Assembly: GCF_001552475.1 (NCBI RefSeq)
Contig: NZ_BCRG01000007.1
Location: 101,629-165,628 of the forward strand
Direction of reading: 5' to 3'
From: Microbacterium oleivorans NBRC 103075
GTDB taxonomy: Bacteria; Actinomycetota; Actinomycetes; Actinomycetales; Microbacteriaceae
Length of the DNA stretch: 64,000 nucleotides
Both the position numbers and the translations under genes were made by a program. Positions 1 through 8,047 of the stretch are shown here, piece after piece. The notes beneath the pieces are model-generated. The model was not told the origin of the DNA, ran no database searches, and was given only the letters and a program-made list of their open reading frames with translations. Position 1 is the first letter of the stretch; each line of letters opens with the position of its first letter.

Positions 1-2
1 AG

Positions 3-506
3 GCCGAACTCCTCGCCGACCGGCTGTCGGGCGTTCCGCTCACCGCCGTGTGGCACTCGCCGCTCCTCCGCGCGGCCGAGACGGCGCGCACCGTCGCGGA
101 GCGTCTGCCCTCGGTCGACCCCGAACCGACCGCCCTGCTATTCGACTGCGTGCCGAGCGGCATGACACCGGACACCCCCCACGTGTACGAGCCGTTCTTC
201 GGTGGTGTGACCGAAGCCGAGGCTGACGCGGGCGCCGCGCAGATGTCGGATGCCGCGGCGGAATTCCTCGCGCACCGTCCGAACGCGCACGAGTTGCTCA
301 TCACCCACAACTTCGTCATCGCCTGGTTCGTGCGCGAAGTGCTGCAGGCGCCGGAGTGGCGGTGGTTGACGATCAACCAGGCGCACTGCGGTCTCACCGT
401 GCTGGCCCAGCGCCCCGGGCGCCCGTGGACGCTCGTCTCCCACAACGACCTCGCCCACCTGCCGGTCGAGCTGCGGACGGGCCTTCCCGACATCCTCTCG
501 GTGTGA
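3..506 (+). CDS. Histidine phosphatase (phosphoglycerate mutase-like) family protein, 5' truncated by window edge
   Basis: The reading frame is open from base 3 to a TGA at 504-506, so the gene begins before the window and about 167 codons are visible. The segment SPLLRAAETA is the family's conserved region after the catalytic RHG motif, which lies outside the window. A second catalytic histidine is visible in THNF. These enzymes remove phosphate from small molecules or proteins through a phosphohistidine intermediate; the substrate cannot be told here. A GTG at 48 exists in the frame but is inside the conserved domain and is not the real start. The next gene begins 1 base after the stop, which suggests co-transcription. 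Confidence 0.8.
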   Translation, partial: AELLADRLSGVPLTAVWHSPLLRAAETARTVAERLPSVDPEPTALLFDCVPSGMTPDTPHVYEPFFGGVTEAEADAGAAQMSDAAAEFLAHRPNAHELLITHNFVIAWFVREVLQAPEWRWLTINQAHCGLTVLAQRPGRPWTLVSHNDLAHLPVELRTGLPDILSV

Positions 507-507
507 G

Positions 508-1329
508 GTGCTGAGCGGCCCTCTCCTCGCCGACTGGCTTCCCGTCTCCGCGAGCGCACTCCTCTTCCTCGTCGTCGCAGCCGGTGTCGCCGGCTGGGTG
601 GACGCCGTGGTCGGCGGTGGTGGCCTCATCCAGTTGCCGGCTCTCGTCATCGGCGTCCCGAAGGACGTCACGACCCCCTTCATCCTCGGCACGAATAAGC
701 TCTCCTCCTTTTTCGGCACCCTCTCGGCCAGCTGGGTCTACCTGCGCCGCGTGAAAGTGCATCTCACCCTGCTGATCCCGCTCGTGGCGGGCGCCTTCGC
801 GGGCTCGGCGGTCGGCGCCGCCCTGTCGCGGTACGTGCCCCGCGAGGTCCTGACGCCGGTGGTCCTCGTCGCCGTCGTCGCCGTGGGTGTGTACACGTTG
901 CTGCGGCCGAAGATGGGGCTCCACCACGAACCGCGCCATACGGAGCGGGGGGCGGTCGTCTGGCGCTCGGGCGTCATCGGCGTCGGGGTGGGCTTCTACG
1001 ACGGCATCCTCGGTCCGGGTACCGGCTCGTTCTTCGTCATCCTCCTCGTCGGGGTGCTCGGCTTCGGCTTCCTCCAGGCGAGCGTCAACGCGAAGATCGC
1101 CAACCTGACGACCAACCTCGCGGCGCTCATCGTCTACGGGGTCCACGGCGAGATCATCCTGATGCTCGGTCTCCTCATGGCCTGCGCGAACGTCGCGGGC
1201 GGGTTCATCGGGGCGCGGATGGCGACGCGCGGTGGCAACGGCTTCGTCCGCGTCGTCTTCCTCGTCGTGCTGGGACTCCTGGTCGTCAAGCTCGCGTGGG
1301 ACACGATCGTCACCGTCCTGCCCGCCTAG
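508..1329 (+). CDS. TSUP family membrane transporter (TauE/SafE-like)
   Basis: This 273-residue protein is almost entirely hydrophobic, with about eight likely membrane spans, the size and pattern of the TSUP family (sulfite, sulfoacetate or other organic anion export). The two halves each carry a Gly-rich motif, GGGGLIQLPAL near residue 33 and GPGTGSFF near residue 168, the internal repeat expected of the family. It starts with GTG one base after the upstream phosphatase stop. Its stop codon TAG at 1327-1329 is part of the -10 hexamer of dapB. The substrate is not predictable from sequence alone. Confidence 0.85.
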   Translation: MLSGPLLADWLPVSASALLFLVVAAGVAGWVDAVVGGGGLIQLPALVIGVPKDVTTPFILGTNKLSSFFGTLSASWVYLRRVKVHLTLLIPLVAGAFAGSAVGAALSRYVPREVLTPVVLVAVVAVGVYTLLRPKMGLHHEPRHTERGAVVWRSGVIGVGVGFYDGILGPGTGSFFVILLVGVLGFGFLQASVNAKIANLTTNLAALIVYGVHGEIILMLGLLMACANVAGGFIGARMATRGGNGFVRVVFLVVLGLLVVKLAWDTIVTVLPA

Positions 1330-1332
1330 GCT
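1327..1332 (+). promoter_or_regulatory. -10 hexamer TAGGCT of dapB (leaderless)
   Basis: TAGGCT is followed by six bases and then the dapB ATG at 1339, so transcription would begin at or next to the start codon. The hexamer overlaps the TAG stop of the upstream transporter. Confidence 0.55.
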
Positions 1333-1338
1333 GGAAGC

Positions 1339-2151
1339 ATGACGACGCGCGTGGCCCTGGTGGGCGGGACCGGCAAGCTCGGCAGCATCATCGCCGAGGT
1401 CATCGCGGCGACCGACGGCTTCGAGACGGTCACGATCCTCGGCTCCTCGAGCGACCTGGCCGAGATCGATGCGGCCGACCTCGTCGTGGACGCCTCCATC
1501 CCCGCCGTGTCGATCGACGTGGTCCGTGGGGCGATCGAGCGTGGCAAGAACGTCCTGGTCGGCACGTCCGGCTGGTCCTCGGAGCGCATCGCTCTCGTGA
1601 GGCCGCTGGTGGATGCCGCGGGCACCGGCGCGGTCTTCATCCCGAACTTCTCGCTGGGCTCCGTGATCGGTTCTGCGCTGGCTGCGGCATCCGCCCCGTT
1701 CTTCCCTTCGATCGAGATCGTCGAGACGCACCGCGAGACCAAGGTCGATTCGCCGAGCGGGACGGCGGTCCGAACGGCGGAGCTCATCGCGGCCGCTCGC
1801 TCCGAGGCCGGTCCGGTCGAGGCGCCCCACGTCGACCAGCGTGCCCGCGGTCAGCAGATCGCGAGCGTGCCCGTGCACTCGCTTCGCCGGCCCGGTGTCG
1901 TCGCGCGGCAGGAGACGATCCTGTCGGGACCGGGGGAATCGCTCAGCATCGTGCACGACACGATCGACCCGGCCTCGGCCTACGCTCCCGGCATCCGCGT
2001 CGCCCTCGAGGCCGCGCGCGACGCATCCGGCGTGATCGTGGGACTCGATTCGATGATCGACATCGGGATCCGGATGCCCAAGCCGGCCCCCGTGGTCCCG
2101 GTCGTCGAGGGCGACGTGGCAGGCCAGGCGGCCGCGGCGACCGCTCGATGA
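1339..2151 (+). CDS. dapB: 4-hydroxy-tetrahydrodipicolinate reductase
   Basis: DapB reduces the DapA product with NAD(P)H in the diaminopimelate/lysine pathway. The 270-residue protein has an N-terminal nucleotide-binding loop GGTGKLGS at residues 9-16 and the family signature KVDSPSGTA starting at residue 135. The usual His-His pair before that lysine reads His131-Arg132 here, so the first His and catalytic Lys135 are kept but the second His is Arg. The C-terminal half has the PVHSLRRPGVVA segment typical of DapB. dapA (7070) and dapF (22736) are in the same window but not in the same operon. The stop overlaps the next gene's ATG (ATGA). Confidence 0.92.
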   Translation: MTTRVALVGGTGKLGSIIAEVIAATDGFETVTILGSSSDLAEIDAADLVVDASIPAVSIDVVRGAIERGKNVLVGTSGWSSERIALVRPLVDAAGTGAVFIPNFSLGSVIGSALAAASAPFFPSIEIVETHRETKVDSPSGTAVRTAELIAAARSEAGPVEAPHVDQRARGQQIASVPVHSLRRPGVVARQETILSGPGESLSIVHDTIDPASAYAPGIRVALEAARDASGVIVGLDSMIDIGIRMPKPAPVVPVVEGDVAGQAAAATAR

Positions 2152-2597
2152 GGACGCGCATCGGCGTCGGGATCGTCGCCCTCACTCTCGTTCTCTACAT
2201 CTTCCTCGTCGGGCAACGCGCGGTCCTGCTCGTGGCGAGCGGGGAGCCCGTCGGCATCGCGATGGGCGTCGCCCTCGTTCTGCTGCCCATCGTCGCGGTC
2301 TGGGCGCTCTGGCGAGAGCTGAGCTTCGGGCTCGGCGCCCAGCGCCTCGGTGAGCGGCTTGCCGCCGAGGACGCCCTGCCCGCAGAAGAGCTCACGCTCC
2401 GCCCCAGCGGTCGTCCCGTCCAGGCGGAAGCGGACGCCCTCTTCCCCGCGTACCGAGACGCCGTGGCGGCCGATCCCAGCGATTGGCGGGCCTGGTACCG
2501 CATGGGACTGCTGTACGACGGTGCGGGCGACCGCAAGCGCGCGCGCGGAGCCATCCGCACGGCGATCTCCCGCGAGCGCGCCCAGCGTCGAGGCTGA
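2148..2597 (+). CDS. Small membrane protein with C-terminal TPR-like helix pair
   Basis: The gene starts at the ATG that overlaps the dapB stop (ATGA), so it is translationally coupled to it. The 149-residue product has two N-terminal hydrophobic segments (about residues 4-24 and 31-52) and a soluble tail. The tail contains a PSDWRAWYRMGLLYDGAGDR stretch that looks like one TPR helix-turn-helix, and actinobacterial homologues of this kind are often labelled tetratricopeptide repeat proteins. No enzymatic motif is visible. A membrane scaffold role is only a guess. It ends 15 bases before the convergent epimerase gene. Confidence 0.7.
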   Translation: MRTRIGVGIVALTLVLYIFLVGQRAVLLVASGEPVGIAMGVALVLLPIVAVWALWRELSFGLGAQRLGERLAAEDALPAEELTLRPSGRPVQAEADALFPAYRDAVAADPSDWRAWYRMGLLYDGAGDRKRARGAIRTAISRERAQRRG

Positions 2598-2612
2598 GCG
2601 CGCCCGGCAGGA

Positions 2613-3503
2613 TCAGACGGCGGCGGCGACGGCATCCTCGACAGTCGGATGCCGGAACGTGAAGCCCGACTCGAGGAGCGCCGCCGGGACGACGTGCGTG
2701 TCGTTCGCCAGGAGGGCGTCGACAGCATCCTTCCCGAGTACCAGCCGGATCGCCCACAGCGGAGCGCGCAGCAGGTACGGGCGGTTCAGGCGCCGCGCGA
2801 GCGCGAAGCCCAGGTCGTTCGCAGTGGCTCGCTCGGGTCCGGTGAGGTTGACCGGCCCGGTGATGCCGCGGTCCATGACGTGACGGATCGCGCGGATCTC
2901 GTCGTCGAGGGAGATCCAGGGCCACACCTGCGTGCCCCGGCCCAGGGGTCCGGACAGGCCCGCCTTCGTCAGGAGAAGGAGCGGTTTCAGGACGCCGTCG
3001 CGGTGCACGATGGGTGCGGTCCGCAGAAGCGCGGTGCGTGCACCCGAGGCGACCGCCGCCGCTTCCCACTCACCGCAGAGGTCGCAGAGGAACGCCCGAC
3101 CCTGGGGACCGGACTCGTCGAACGTGCGACCACGGGCGTCGGGCGGATAGTAACCCGTCGCCGAAGAGCTGATGAGGAACGGTGCGTCGTCGCCGAGTTC
3201 GCGCAGCGCGCGGGCGAGCGTGCGGGTCGGGTGAAGCCTCGACCACACGAGCTGCTTCTTGTACCCGGCGGTCCACGGGAAACGACCGATGGTGGCTCCG
3301 TTGAAGTTCACCACTGCCTCGGCGCCGGCGAGGACCGCGGGGTCGAGAGGCTTCTCGCCTGGTGCCCAGGTGACCTCGTCGGGGCCTTGGGCCGGGTGCC
3401 GGACGAGACGAGTCACGGTGTACCCGTCCGCCGTCAGGGAGTCGATGAGGGCACGGCCGATAAGACCGGATGCCCCCGAGACGACGACGCGGCGCTCAGG
3501 CAA
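2613..3503 (-). CDS. TIGR01777 family epimerase-like protein (atypical SDR)
   Basis: A 296-residue NAD(P)-binding Rossmann protein with GASGLIGRAL directly after the start, the SSSATGYY segment of the TIGR01777 group and the closing motif FRHPTVEDAV. The group is related to sugar epimerases and plant SulA-like septum factors; its substrate is unknown. I start it at the TTG at 3501-3503 because the Rossmann strand follows at once and the length fits the family; the open frame runs further upstream but through osmC on the same strand. The TTG overlaps the osmC stop by 8 bases, implying an osmC-epimerase operon. Confidence 0.85.
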   Translation of the reverse strand: MPERRVVVSGASGLIGRALIDSLTADGYTVTRLVRHPAQGPDEVTWAPGEKPLDPAVLAGAEAVVNFNGATIGRFPWTAGYKKQLVWSRLHPTRTLARALRELGDDAPFLISSSATGYYPPDARGRTFDESGPQGRAFLCDLCGEWEAAAVASGARTALLRTAPIVHRDGVLKPLLLLTKAGLSGPLGRGTQVWPWISLDDEIRAIRHVMDRGITGPVNLTGPERATANDLGFALARRLNRPYLLRAPLWAIRLVLGKDAVDALLANDTHVVPAALLESGFTFRHPTVEDAVAAAV

Positions 3504-3921
3504 GCGTCGCCTCGAGCGTGATCTCGATGCCGGACAGGGCCGCCGAGACAGGGCATCCCGCCTTGGCTTCGTTCGCGATGCGGTCGAAGTCCTCCGCGGA
3601 CAGGCCGGGCACGGTGGCACTCACGTTCAGGTGCGAGCCGGTGATGCCGGTCCCCGGAATGAAGGTGACGGATGCCGTGGTCTCCACGCTCTCGGGCGGG
3701 GTGCCGTTCTCGGCCAGCGCGTTCGAGAGGGCCATGCTGAAGCACGACGAGTGAGCGGCGGCGATGAGCTCCTCGGGGGTCGTAACCGAGGTGGAGCCTT
3801 CGCTGCGCGCCTTCCAGTTCACCGCGAACGGTCCCTGGTTCGAGCTTTCGAGGGCGACGGATCCGGACCCCTCGAAGAGGGTGCCCTTCCAGCTGGTGGT
3901 GGCTTCGCTCGTGACGCTCAT
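3496..3921 (-). CDS. OsmC family peroxiredoxin
   Basis: OsmC/Ohr proteins reduce organic hydroperoxides using a pair of cysteines. Both are visible in this 141-residue protein: one in SSCFSMAL near residue 62 and one in AGCPVSAAL near residue 123. The start ATG at 3919-3921 is preceded by GAGGAGACATC, a good Shine-Dalgarno sequence. Length and motifs fit the OsmC branch better than Ohr. It lies in a minus-strand cluster with a membrane thioredoxin and DUF4395 protein, so the local theme is thiol redox protection, although the 94-base gap to DUF4395 leaves the operon structure open. Confidence 0.9.
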   Translation of the reverse strand: MSVTSEATTSWKGTLFEGSGSVALESSNQGPFAVNWKARSEGSTSVTTPEELIAAAHSSCFSMALSNALAENGTPPESVETTASVTFIPGTGITGSHLNVSATVPGLSAEDFDRIANEAKAGCPVSAALSGIEITLEATLA

Positions 3922-4015
3922 GATGTCTCCTCGGTCGGGGTCGTAACGGATCGTTGCCGAGCCTAAACCTCGTCGATGAGCGTGGGATATGACTTGACGC
4001 AGCCCCGCGGGTAGG

Positions 4016-4582
4016 TCAGCCGGCGCGACCGACGAGACCGATCCGCTGCAGGAGCAGCCACAACTGGCATCCGAGGCACAGACCGAACACCGCGTTGAGG
4101 AACGCAGCCATGAACGCGAGTGCCGCCGCGATGGGAAGGGCGAGCGGAATGCCGACCGCGTGCAGCACGAGGCCGACAGTCGTGACGAACAGGCCGACGC
4201 CCTGCGCGAACCGAGGCGGGCGGGGGTCTTCCAGGTCGGCCGGCGGAGTGAGCCGCGGCTGGATCGCCCGACGGTAGAGCACACCCCACGGCGCGGTACG
4301 CGGCGATACGACGCCCCAGAGGAAGAGCAGGGCGATGACCAGGACGGCGAGGAAGCCGAGGTCGAGGACGCGCGCGCCTACCGATGCCATCTCGATCGCC
4401 CAGGCGCTCCTGGAGACGAATGCGAAATCGCCCATCGGCTGATAGGCGAACCACCCGAACGACGCAGAGCCCTGAGTTGAGATGCCCACGAGAGCCAGCA
4501 ACGTGGCGACCAGCAGCAGCACCGACGTGATGGATGCCGCTAACCGCGGTCCGCGCGGATCGATGCCTCGCGGCTCAGCCAC
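4016..4582 (-). CDS. DUF4395 domain membrane protein
   Basis: This 188-residue protein has four likely membrane spans and matches the DUF4395 pattern: an N-terminal DPRGPRLAA, a middle PPRFAQGVG, and a C-terminal AAFLNAVFGLCLGCQ. The last carries a CxxC-like pair (CLGC) at the membrane face. Function is not established. The ATG overlaps the 3' end of the upstream membrane thioredoxin gene by 8 bases, so the two are translated together, which suggests that the CLGC pair and the thioredoxin CSRC pair exchange electrons. Confidence 0.85.
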   Translation of the reverse strand: MAEPRGIDPRGPRLAASITSVLLLVATLLALVGISTQGSASFGWFAYQPMGDFAFVSRSAWAIEMASVGARVLDLGFLAVLVIALLFLWGVVSPRTAPWGVLYRRAIQPRLTPPADLEDPRPPRFAQGVGLFVTTVGLVLHAVGIPLALPIAAALAFMAAFLNAVFGLCLGCQLWLLLQRIGLVGRAG

Positions 4583-5012
4583 GGCCGGTCCCGGCTGTCA
4601 CGCGGTCGAGTTCCATCTCGACGACCTGGCGGCCGGGGGTTCCACCGAATCGTGAGCGGACGACGCCGTGCTGATCGAGGATGAGGGTCGTCGGAGTCTG
4701 CAGGACGCGGAAGTGCTGTGCGATGTCGACGCGGTGGGTGAGATCCACGTTCAGGTGGAGCACGCCCTCCCGGTCGTCGGCGATCTCGCGGAGCGTGCGG
4801 TGGACTCCCGGGCACCGGCTGCACATCTCGGTGCTGAACTGCAGCAGGGTGGCCGTTTCGCCCAGGCGGTCGGCACCGAGCCGCGTCGGCTCGATGACTT
4901 CGCGGGGGTCGAAGGCACGAGGGCGGTTCTGACGCCAGCGCAGGACGAGGCCGATGCCGACGGTCAGCACGAGGAGCGCACTGAGCACGACGATGGCGGG
5001 AAGGAGTTCCAT
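4575..5012 (-). CDS. Membrane-anchored thioredoxin-fold protein
   Basis: The 145-residue product begins with one hydrophobic span (about residues 5-25) followed by a thioredoxin fold. The active site is CSRC at residues 64-67, followed by proline, and a cis-proline region TPTTLIL is present further on. It therefore resembles thioredoxins tethered to the outside of the membrane that reduce or oxidise envelope proteins. The frame also contains a GTG at 5034-5036, but the ATG at 5010-5012 puts the membrane span at the very N-terminus and is preferred. It is coupled to the downstream DUF4395 gene. Confidence 0.85.
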   Translation of the reverse strand: MELLPAIVVLSALLVLTVGIGLVLRWRQNRPRAFDPREVIEPTRLGADRLGETATLLQFSTEMCSRCPGVHRTLREIADDREGVLHLNVDLTHRVDIAQHFRVLQTPTTLILDQHGVVRSRFGGTPGRQVVEMELDRVTAGTGRG

Positions 5013-5081
5013 GACCGCTCCACAGTAGTCCCGCACGCTATGGGGCGGGTCGCGCGACGTCTTTCCGAGTCACGCGGCGGG

Positions 5082-5087
5082 TAGGGT
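5082..5087 (+). promoter_or_regulatory. -10 hexamer TAGGGT of thyX (leaderless)
   Basis: TAGGGT precedes the GTG at 5095 by seven bases. This spacing decides the start: the GTG at 5086 overlaps the hexamer itself and cannot be on the transcript. Confidence 0.5.
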
Positions 5088-5094
5088 GAGAGCC

Positions 5095-5838
5095 GTGAGT
5101 GAGCGCCCCGAAGCCCCCGAGATCGAGTTCCGTAGCGATGTCACGGTCGAGCTGGTCCGCTCCTCCGCCGCCGACAGCGACGTGCTCTTCGCCGCTCGCG
5201 TGTCGACGCAGGGAGAGCAGACGCTCGCGGCAGCCGCTGACGGCTCCGAAGCGACGGGGCGCGACCGCGGCCTCATCAACTACCTGATGCGAGATCGCCA
5301 CGGTTCGCCTTTCGAACACAACTCGATGACCTTCTACGTGCAGGCGCCGATCTTCGTCTTCCGCGAGTTCATGCGTCACCGCATGGCGTCGTACAACGAG
5401 GAGTCGGGCCGTTACCGGGAGCTCCGTCCCGTGTTCTATGTGCCGTCCTCCGAGCGCAACCTCGTGCAGGTCGGAAAGCCCGGCGCCTACCAGTTCCTCC
5501 CCGGCTCCGCCGAGCAGGTAGAGCTCGTCGCGCGCGAGACGCGCGAGGCATCCGTGGCCGCCTTCGAGAGCTACCAGCGGATGCTGGATGCCGGCGTCGC
5601 CCGCGAGGTCGCCCGTATCGTCCTGCCGCTGAACATCATGTCGTCCATGTACGTCACGGTGAACGCGCGCTCGCTGATGAACTTCCTGTCGCTTCGCACC
5701 ATGCGCGAGGGCACGCATTTCCCGTCGTTCCCGCAGCGCGAGATCGAGATGTGCGCCGAGAAGATGGAGAACGTGTGGCAGGAACTCATGCCACTCACGT
5801 ACGCCGCGTTCAACGCCAACGGCCGCGTCGCCCCCTGA
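5095..5838 (+). CDS. thyX: FAD-dependent thymidylate synthase
   Basis: ThyX makes dTMP from dUMP using methylene-tetrahydrofolate, FAD and NADPH. The diagnostic ThyX motif RHRxxSxNExSxRY is complete, beginning at residue 94 of the 247-residue protein. A serine after the motif region and the C-terminal RTMREGTHFPSFP segment complete the dUMP-binding part. It is most likely transcribed alone; the SDR downstream has its own -10 hexamer. An alternative GTG at 5086 would add three residues. Confidence 0.95.
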   Translation: MSERPEAPEIEFRSDVTVELVRSSAADSDVLFAARVSTQGEQTLAAAADGSEATGRDRGLINYLMRDRHGSPFEHNSMTFYVQAPIFVFREFMRHRMASYNEESGRYRELRPVFYVPSSERNLVQVGKPGAYQFLPGSAEQVELVARETREASVAAFESYQRMLDAGVAREVARIVLPLNIMSSMYVTVNARSLMNFLSLRTMREGTHFPSFPQREIEMCAEKMENVWQELMPLTYAAFNANGRVAP

Positions 5839-5852
5839 TCACATGCGCGTCT

Positions 5853-5858
5853 TAGGCT
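5853..5858 (+). promoter_or_regulatory. -10 hexamer TAGGCT of the SDR gene (leaderless)
   Basis: TAGGCT, a seven-base spacer and then ATG at 5866, in the short gap after thyX. Confidence 0.5.
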
Positions 5859-5865
5859 GACGCGC

Positions 5866-6618
5866 ATGAACCGCACCGCACTCATCACGGGCGCCAGCTC
5901 CGGCATCGGAGCCGAGTACGCCCGCCAGCTGTCCGCGAAGGGCGCTGACGTCGTCCTCGTCGCTCGTGACGAGAAGGCGCTCCGTGCTCTGGCAGACGAG
6001 ATCGCCGGGCGCGGGGGCCGAGCCGAGATCCTCGTCGCGGATCTCCTCGATGATGCCCAGCGTCGACGGGTCGAGGAGCGCCTCGAGCAGGGCATCGATC
6101 TCCTCGTGAACAGTGCCGGGTACGGGCTTCCGCTCGCCTTCGAGGAGAACGACATCGAGGGCGAGGCTCGTCACCTCGAGCTGCACGTCGAGGTGACGAT
6201 GCGACTGACGCGCGCGGCTCTGCCGACGATGCTGTCGCGCGGCAGCGGCCGCATCCTCAACATCGCCTCGGTCGCCGGGCTCGTCCCGCGCGGGACCTAC
6301 GGCGCAGCCAAAGCGTGGGTCGTGAGCTTCAGCCGCTGGGCGAATACGGTCTACGGCCCGAGGGGAGTGACGGTCACGGCGGTCTGCCCCGGCTACGTCC
6401 ACACGAACTTCCACGAGCGCCTCGGTCTCCCACCGGGGGAGGAGGGGGTACTCGGCGGGATGTGGCTGAACGCCACACAGGTGGTGCGGGAATCGCTCCG
6501 AGACGCTGCCCGAGGCCGGGCCGTCAGCATCCCATCTCTCCGCTACAAGGCGCTCACCTCGCTCGCGCGCCTGCTCCCCGACCGCATCGTCGTCGCCGTC
6601 GCGTCCCGCGGCCGCTGA
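5866..6618 (+). CDS. Short-chain dehydrogenase/reductase
   Basis: A 250-residue classical SDR. The cofactor loop TGASSGIG is at residues 8-15, the NSAGYG strand end is near residue 84, and the catalytic Ser-Tyr-Lys are seen in ASVAG and YGAAK (about residues 132-149). The C-terminal PGYVHTNFHERLGL fits the NADP-type reductases acting on lipids or small ketones. The physiological substrate cannot be read from sequence. It is followed by a decayed gene fragment, so it is probably monocistronic. Confidence 0.9.
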   Translation: MNRTALITGASSGIGAEYARQLSAKGADVVLVARDEKALRALADEIAGRGGRAEILVADLLDDAQRRRVEERLEQGIDLLVNSAGYGLPLAFEENDIEGEARHLELHVEVTMRLTRAALPTMLSRGSGRILNIASVAGLVPRGTYGAAKAWVVSFSRWANTVYGPRGVTVTAVCPGYVHTNFHERLGLPPGEEGVLGGMWLNATQVVRESLRDAARGRAVSIPSLRYKALTSLARLLPDRIVVAVASRGR

Positions 6619-6646
6619 CACAGACGCGTCGGTCGCATGCGGCCCG

Positions 6647-6979
6647 GTGCTCGTCGGGTGCGCGTTGCACGATCGGCGGTGCTCGCGTTCGGATCGCGCG
6701 CTCATCCGCCAGGGGCTCCCCGCGCGCTTCCGTTGGCTCGTGGACATCGCTCGCCCCGATGCAGAGAGCGGGATCGAGTCGCTCCTGCGCCTCCGTCTGC
6801 TGCGACTCGGCATCGCGCTGGTCGGCCAGGTCCTCATCTTGGGCGTCGGCCGCTTGGACTTCCTCCTGGCCGACTGGATCATCCCCCCGGACCAGGTCGT
6901 GATGACGACGCGAGGGTCCGTCGTGGTTGAGGCGGCCGTCGACTTCGATGGTGCGGGAGTCATGTTTTTGGCCGGGTGA
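6647..6979 (+). pseudogene. Remnant of a DUF559-like endonuclease-fold protein
   Basis: This 450-base stretch between the SDR and dapA has no intact gene. Frame 2 carries a segment, ESLLRLRLLRLGIALVGQVL followed by GVGRLDFLLADWII, that resembles the start of the DUF559/endonuclease-like C-terminal domain found in many Microbacterium proteins, in which one expects VEVDGR and an arginine-rich tail next. Here the reading continues into unrelated sequence and stops at 6979, and the N-terminal domain is missing. I read it as a gene that lost both ends. It may also be a short expressed fragment; no ribosome-binding site or -10 hexamer is visible. Confidence 0.5.
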
Positions 6980-7056
6980 CGCAACCTGCGCCTCACCGAT
7001 CGTGCATCCGTCTCGCCCCTCGAAGACCTCGCACACGGCCGAGGGACCCTGACCGG

Positions 7057-7062
7057 TACCCT
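7057..7062 (+). promoter_or_regulatory. -10 hexamer TACCCT of dapA (leaderless)
   Basis: TACCCT lies seven bases before the dapA ATG at 7070. It would drive dapA and the overlapping rnj gene. Confidence 0.45.
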
Positions 7063-7069
7063 GGGAACC

Positions 7070-8047
7070 ATGACGCACTCCGCCAATCCGTTCGGTCAGG
7101 TGCTCGTCGCGCTCGTCACTCCGATGACAGCCGACGGCGAGGTCGATTGGCCAGCCGTCGAGAAGCACATCGACGACGTCATCACGGGCGGTGCCGACGG
7201 CATCGTCGTGACCGGGACGACCGGTGAGACCAGCACGCTGACCGATGCCGAGAAGCTGAAGCTCGTCGAGGTGGGCAAGTCCGTCTCCTCCGGCCGCGCG
7301 AAGATCATCACGGGCGGTGGCTCCAACGAGACCGCCCACGCGATCGAGCTCTACCGGGCCAGCGAGAAGGCCGGCGCCGACGGCATCATGATCGTCACGC
7401 CGTATTACAACAAGCCGACGCAGGCCGGCATCCTGACCCACTTCCGACTCGTCGCGGACGCGACCGATCTGCCGGTGATCCTCTACGACATCCCCGGCCG
7501 TACCGGAGTACCCATCAAGTACGAGACGATCCTCCGCCTCGCCAAGCACCCGAACATCCTCGCGGTGAAGGACGCCAAGGGCGACTTCAGCGAGGTCAGC
7601 CGGGTCCTGAACCAGACGGACCTCCTCTATTTCTCGGGCGACGACGCCAACGTGCTCCCGCACCTGTCGATCGGCGCGGCCGGTCTCATCGGTGTGACGG
7701 CGAACATCACGTCGGCGCCTTACCGAGTGATCGTGGATGCCGTCAACCGTGGCGACCTGCAGACCGCGACTGCTGCGCACAAGAAGCTCGAACCGCTCGT
7801 CCGTGCCGTCATGACGCACGTCCCGGGGACGGTCAGCGCAAAGTACATCCTGCACGGGCTGGGGCGCATCTCGAGCCCCCGCGTGCGCCTCCCGCTCGTC
7901 GGGCCCGAGGAATGGGAGGCCGCCCTCATCGAGGACGAACTCGACCTCGTTCGGGATGTCGACGGTGCTGACTTCTCCAACTTCCGACCAGACCGCAATG
8001 CCGCCGCGGGCGGCGCTCTTCCGAAGGTGCATGGAACAACTCGATGA
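7070..8047 (+). CDS. dapA: 4-hydroxy-tetrahydrodipicolinate synthase
   Basis: DapA condenses pyruvate with aspartate semialdehyde, the first committed step to diaminopimelate and lysine. The 325-residue protein shows the GTTGE motif near residue 48, YYNKP near residue 113 and the Schiff-base lysine in LAVKDAKGDF near residue 169, as in the TIM-barrel DapA family. The C-terminus is about 20-25 residues longer than short bacterial DapA, which is usual in actinobacteria. It overlaps the ribonuclease J gene by ATGA, a gene pair conserved in many actinobacteria. Confidence 0.95.
   Translation: MTHSANPFGQVLVALVTPMTADGEVDWPAVEKHIDDVITGGADGIVVTGTTGETSTLTDAEKLKLVEVGKSVSSGRAKIITGGGSNETAHAIELYRASEKAGADGIMIVTPYYNKPTQAGILTHFRLVADATDLPVILYDIPGRTGVPIKYETILRLAKHPNILAVKDAKGDFSEVSRVLNQTDLLYFSGDDANVLPHLSIGAAGLIGVTANITSAPYRVIVDAVNRGDLQTATAAHKKLEPLVRAVMTHVPGTVSAKYILHGLGRISSPRVRLPLVGPEEWEAALIEDELDLVRDVDGADFSNFRPDRNAAAGGALPKVHGTTR

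Noticed and set aside
394..1956. Long minus-strand open frame of 520 codons
   Set aside because: Runs antisense to the TSUP and dapB genes; composition is Arg/Asp/Gly-rich without domains, as expected of GC-rich shadow frames.
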